NCBI GenBank assembly: GCA_038527215.1
Contig: JBCBGC010000017.1
Location: forward strand, 1-64,000
DNA from: JAWPMV01 sp038527215
Lineage (GTDB): Bacteria; Bacteroidota; Bacteroidia; J057
Direction of reading: 5' to 3'
DNA: 64,000 bases
The notes under the pieces were generated by a model that was not told where the DNA came from, searched no databases, and saw only the letters and a list, made by a program, of their open reading frames with translations. Positions within the stretch are counted from its first letter, which is position 1. Each line of letters opens with the position of its first letter. A program made the translations under genes and the position numbers. Below, piece by piece: positions 61,200 to 64,000 of this stretch.

Positions 61200-64000
61200 A
61201 AAAGAGTGGCTTATTGCGGGTTTTATCGGAATGCTGGGTCTCACGATCCTGAGCAGTTCCTGTTCGGACACGGGAAAAGGAGAAGATTTAGCTCAAATTA
61301 TTCCTGACAAAATCGACTTTAATTTCCATATCCGGCCTATTCTTTCGGATCGCTGCTATACCTGTCATGGGCCGGATGCCAATACCCGGGAAGCGGGTTT
61401 GCGCCTGGATCTCCAGGAAGGAGCTTTTGCCATGCTGGACAGTACTGACCAGCGATACGCCATCGTTCCCGGAGACTTGCATGCCAGTAGTCTGGTCGAA
61501 CGGATTCGTACCAGCGACCCCAGTGTGGTCATGCCGCCTCCGGAATCAAACCTTCATCTGACCGACACAGAGAAAATACTGTTGGAAAAATGGATTGAAC
61601 AGGGCGCGGAATGGAAAGATCACTGGGCTTTTATCCCTCCGGTGAAAGCCTCTCCCGCAGAGGCAAAAGCGCAGACGCATGTCATCGATGCTTTTGTCCA
61701 TCAAAAACTAACAGAAAATGGCTTATCCCCCAATCCGCTAGCTTCAAAAGAAAAGCAGCTAAGGCGCCTTTCCTTCGACCTACGGGGCCTCCCTCCCAGC
61801 CTGGCCGAATTGGATGCCTTCCTGGCGGACAATCGTCCCCAGGCTTACGAAGAAAAGGTCGATGAATACCTGGCCTCTGAGCATTTCGGAGAAAGAATGG
61901 CCCTGGACTGGCTGGACCTGGCTCGCTATGCCGATTCTCACGGCTACCAGGATGACCTGGAACGCAGCATGTGGCCCTGGCGGGAGTGGGTGATCGATGC
62001 CTTCAACCAAAACATGCCATACGACAGCTTCCTGACCTGGCAGTTGGCAGGAGACCTTTTGCCTAATCCTACTTACGAACAACAATTGGCCACGGCTTTT
62101 AACCGCAATCATAAAATCACCCAGGAAGTAGGCGTGATTGATGAAGAATACCGAGTAGAATATGTGCTCGACCGGGTGAATACGGTTTCCACCGCCTTTA
62201 TGGGGCTGACGGTAGCCTGTGCCCAATGTCACGACCATAAGTATGACCCCATTTCCCAAAAGGAATTTTACCAACTCTTCAGCTTTTTTAACCAGGTCCC
62301 GGAAAGAGGTAGGGTCGAATATGGGGTGGAGGTTGCCGAACCTAGTCTGCCGCTGCCAGAGAAAAAAGTGGAACAATACACGGCTTTCATCAAGGATCTA
62401 TGCCAAAAGCAGGAAGCCAACATGACCGCCTATGCAGAAAAAGCCTGGGCGAACTTTGAGTATCAAAGGCGGAAAGAAGGCCATAAAAAACCCCTCTCGG
62501 GCCAGGTCCGCTATTACCCGATGGACTACACGACTGATAGTTTTACCGTAGAGGACATGATGCAGGAAAAGGTCTTGCTAAAAGGAGGACCGGTGCTCAT
62601 TCCAGGAAGGTATGCAGGAGGGCTGGAATTCACCGGAAAAAATAAGCTGGTCGCGGATCGAGTGCGGAGCCTGGATTTCCGCAAAGCCTTTACCTACAGT
62701 GGCTGGCTCTACAACATCGACAATGGTATGCGGGGGCATCTGCTGGCTCCTCGTAAGGACCTAAAAGTCTATCGTCCGGGCCTGACCTTGCGCGTGACCC
62801 ACGACAAGCAGATTGAAATGGTGATTCGGGACAAAAGCGGCAAGCATTATTTTCAGGTGCTTAGCGAAGAAACCCTGCCGCCCGATGCCTGGCACCATCT
62901 GATGGTGAGTTATGATGGTTCTGGAAAAGCCCGCGGCGTACAGTTTTACTTAGATGGAGAAAAATGGCCCACCAAAGTGTTGAAAGATGCTTTACGTGGC
63001 CCCATTCATGATTACCATACCCTTGAGATGGGCCGGGGTATGCTGGCTGGCAGATTGGATGAAGTCATGCTCTTTTACGGGGCCCTGGACCAGGAAGATG
63101 CCCGTAAGCTATTCGATCATCCCAATACGCCCGCTCCCCCTAACCAGGATAAAGCCCGCAAACGTGACTTCTATCATCACCTGCTGCATGAGGATGAGGA
63201 CTTTCGACGGATGAGTTCCCGCATGCGGGAATATCGGATTCGGGAAGGCCGAATGGAAGATATTATCCTCAAGCCGACCATGGTGATGGCGGATCAGGAA
63301 GACCCCCGACAGACTTTTATTCTGGCCCGGGGCCAATATGATGCCCCTACCGAAGCGGTGGAAGCAGGCACCCCCCAAGCAGTCCTCCCCTACCCGACGG
63401 GCTATCCCCAAAACCGTTTGGGTCTGGCCAAATGGCTCACCAGCCCCGAGCATCCCCTGACCGCTCGGGTCGCGGTCAATCGCTTTTGGCAAATGCTCTT
63501 TGGCAAGGGCCTGGTCAAAAGTACCGAGGACTTCGGAAGCCAGGGAGCTTTGCCTACCCATCCCGCTTTATTGGATTGGCTGGCGGTGGAGTTTCAGGAA
63601 AATGGCTGGGACCAGAAAGCCCTGATCAAGAAAATCGTGCTCTCCGAGACCTACCGCCGCTCTGCTGTAGCGAATCCCCGCATGTTGGAGCTTGATCCAG
63701 ACAATCAATGGTTGGCCAGAGGCGTACAGGTACGCTTGCCAGCAGAACTGATTCGGGACCATGCCTTACAAATCAGTGGCTTACTTCACCAACAACTAGG
63801 TGGCCCCAGTGTCAAACCTTACCAGCCAGCCGGACTTTGGTTGGAAATTGCCTCTGGAAACCAACCCCTTCGCTCCTACATACAGGACCACGAACAGGAT
63901 TTATACCGCAAAAGCCTTTACACTTTCTGGAAACGCACCTCGCCGCCCCCTTCCATGCTCAGTTTCGATGCAGGTACCCGAGAACAATGTCAGGTCAAAC
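61189..64000 (+). CDS. Cytochrome-type DUF1549/DUF1553 lipoprotein with LamG insert (3' end cut off)
   Basis: 937 codons from ATG 61189 (or 61192) to the right edge. The N-terminus has a lipoprotein signal (LSSSC, C25). A planctomycete-type cytochrome C-like segment has CYTCH at 56-60 and later MPPPES. DUF1549 follows (about 165-375, with DLARYADSHGYQDD and a second heme-like CAQCHDHKYDP at 344-354). A LamG-like sandwich (about 460-625) is inserted before DUF1553 (about 735 on, LTARVAVNRFWQMLFGKGLVKSTEDFG). Such proteins are abundant in Planctomycetes and some Bacteroidota, usually next to sulfatases; their exact reaction is not established. Coupled to the upstream sialidase-like gene. Confidence 0.9.
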   Translation, partial: MMSRKEWLIAGFIGMLGLTILSSSCSDTGKGEDLAQIIPDKIDFNFHIRPILSDRCYTCHGPDANTREAGLRLDLQEGAFAMLDSTDQRYAIVPGDLHASSLVERIRTSDPSVVMPPPESNLHLTDTEKILLEKWIEQGAEWKDHWAFIPPVKASPAEAKAQTHVIDAFVHQKLTENGLSPNPLASKEKQLRRLSFDLRGLPPSLAELDAFLADNRPQAYEEKVDEYLASEHFGERMALDWLDLARYADSHGYQDDLERSMWPWREWVIDAFNQNMPYDSFLTWQLAGDLLPNPTYEQQLATAFNRNHKITQEVGVIDEEYRVEYVLDRVNTVSTAFMGLTVACAQCHDHKYDPISQKEFYQLFSFFNQVPERGRVEYGVEVAEPSLPLPEKKVEQYTAFIKDLCQKQEANMTAYAEKAWANFEYQRRKEGHKKPLSGQVRYYPMDYTTDSFTVEDMMQEKVLLKGGPVLIPGRYAGGLEFTGKNKLVADRVRSLDFRKAFTYSGWLYNIDNGMRGHLLAPRKDLKVYRPGLTLRVTHDKQIEMVIRDKSGKHYFQVLSEETLPPDAWHHLMVSYDGSGKARGVQFYLDGEKWPTKVLKDALRGPIHDYHTLEMGRGMLAGRLDEVMLFYGALDQEDARKLFDHPNTPAPPNQDKARKRDFYHHLLHEDEDFRRMSSRMREYRIREGRMEDIILKPTMVMADQEDPRQTFILARGQYDAPTEAVEAGTPQAVLPYPTGYPQNRLGLAKWLTSPEHPLTARVAVNRFWQMLFGKGLVKSTEDFGSQGALPTHPALLDWLAVEFQENGWDQKALIKKIVLSETYRRSAVANPRMLELDPDNQWLARGVQVRLPAELIRDHALQISGLLHQQLGGPSVKPYQPAGLWLEIASGNQPLRSYIQDHEQDLYRKSLYTFWKRTSPPPSMLSFDAGTREQCQVK

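Overview
The window looks like a chromosomal segment of a Bacteroidota bacterium, most likely from the Saprospiria (Lewinella, Phaeodactylibacter or Haliscomenobacter-like). The evidence is two proteins with type IX secretion (T9SS) C-terminal sorting domains, two TonB-dependent receptors (one paired with a DUF4249 lipoprotein), a Rho factor with a long charged insertion, start codons without Shine-Dalgarno sequences, and promoters resembling TTG-N17-21-TAnnTTTG. The genus is inference. No rRNA, tRNA, insertion sequence, prophage or CRISPR array was found.

Layout. 1-2306 is a LytS/YehU-type sensor kinase running off the left edge. 2307-4113 has no convincing protein gene but is dense in structure: two tandem copies of an apparently undescribed small RNA (about 2499-2585 and 3491-3573, both minus strand), each ending in its own terminator. 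They bracket two hairpin-rich tandem arrays (8 x 33 bp and about 3.4 x 102 bp), and a three-copy 21-bp iteron and a 19-bp inverted repeat lie upstream of the second RNA. 4114-6645 is an M14 carboxypeptidase, followed by a 76-bp x 4 array. 7163-8582 is a toxin-antitoxin pair (MqsR-like toxin, HTH-Panacea antitoxin). 8739-11457 is a three-gene operon with two membrane proteins and a VLRF1-like protein, a candidate peptidyl-tRNA hydrolase of ribosome rescue. 11576-20542 is mostly housekeeping (nuoM, an amidase, a lipoprotein, an AhpD-like protein, pgk, serS, rho).

20609-25013 is a nutrient-uptake locus: AraC-type regulator, TonB receptor and DUF4249 lipoprotein, with a 14-bp direct repeat at 22-bp spacing that looks like the regulator's operator. 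25029-28095 holds a NUDIX hydrolase, mltG, ribH and a TPR membrane protein. 28244-36550 is one 2768-residue secreted T9SS protein. 37017-46862 holds an anchored protein of unknown function, an amidohydrolase, murI (with a switch-like leader), pfkA, a UbiA prenyltransferase, nuoI, hslV, a TPR histidine kinase and rnc. 46948-48439 is acpP-fabF, with a good Bacteroidota promoter. 48972-53009 holds pyk (TTG start), a WaaE-like glycosyltransferase and an acyl-CoA dehydrogenase. 53059-64000 is glycan- or polymer-directed: a lipoprotein sulfatase, a T9SS alpha/beta hydrolase downstream of a TonB receptor, a small four-repeat protein, a sialidase-like protein and an overlapping DUF1549/DUF1553 cytochrome-type protein that runs off the right edge.

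The strongest candidates for something undescribed are the duplicated small RNA with its operator-like upstream region, the hairpin arrays around it, and the murI leader. The toxin-antitoxin pair and the VLRF1 operon belong to known families in informative contexts. All family names come from motif recognition by eye; no database search was possible.
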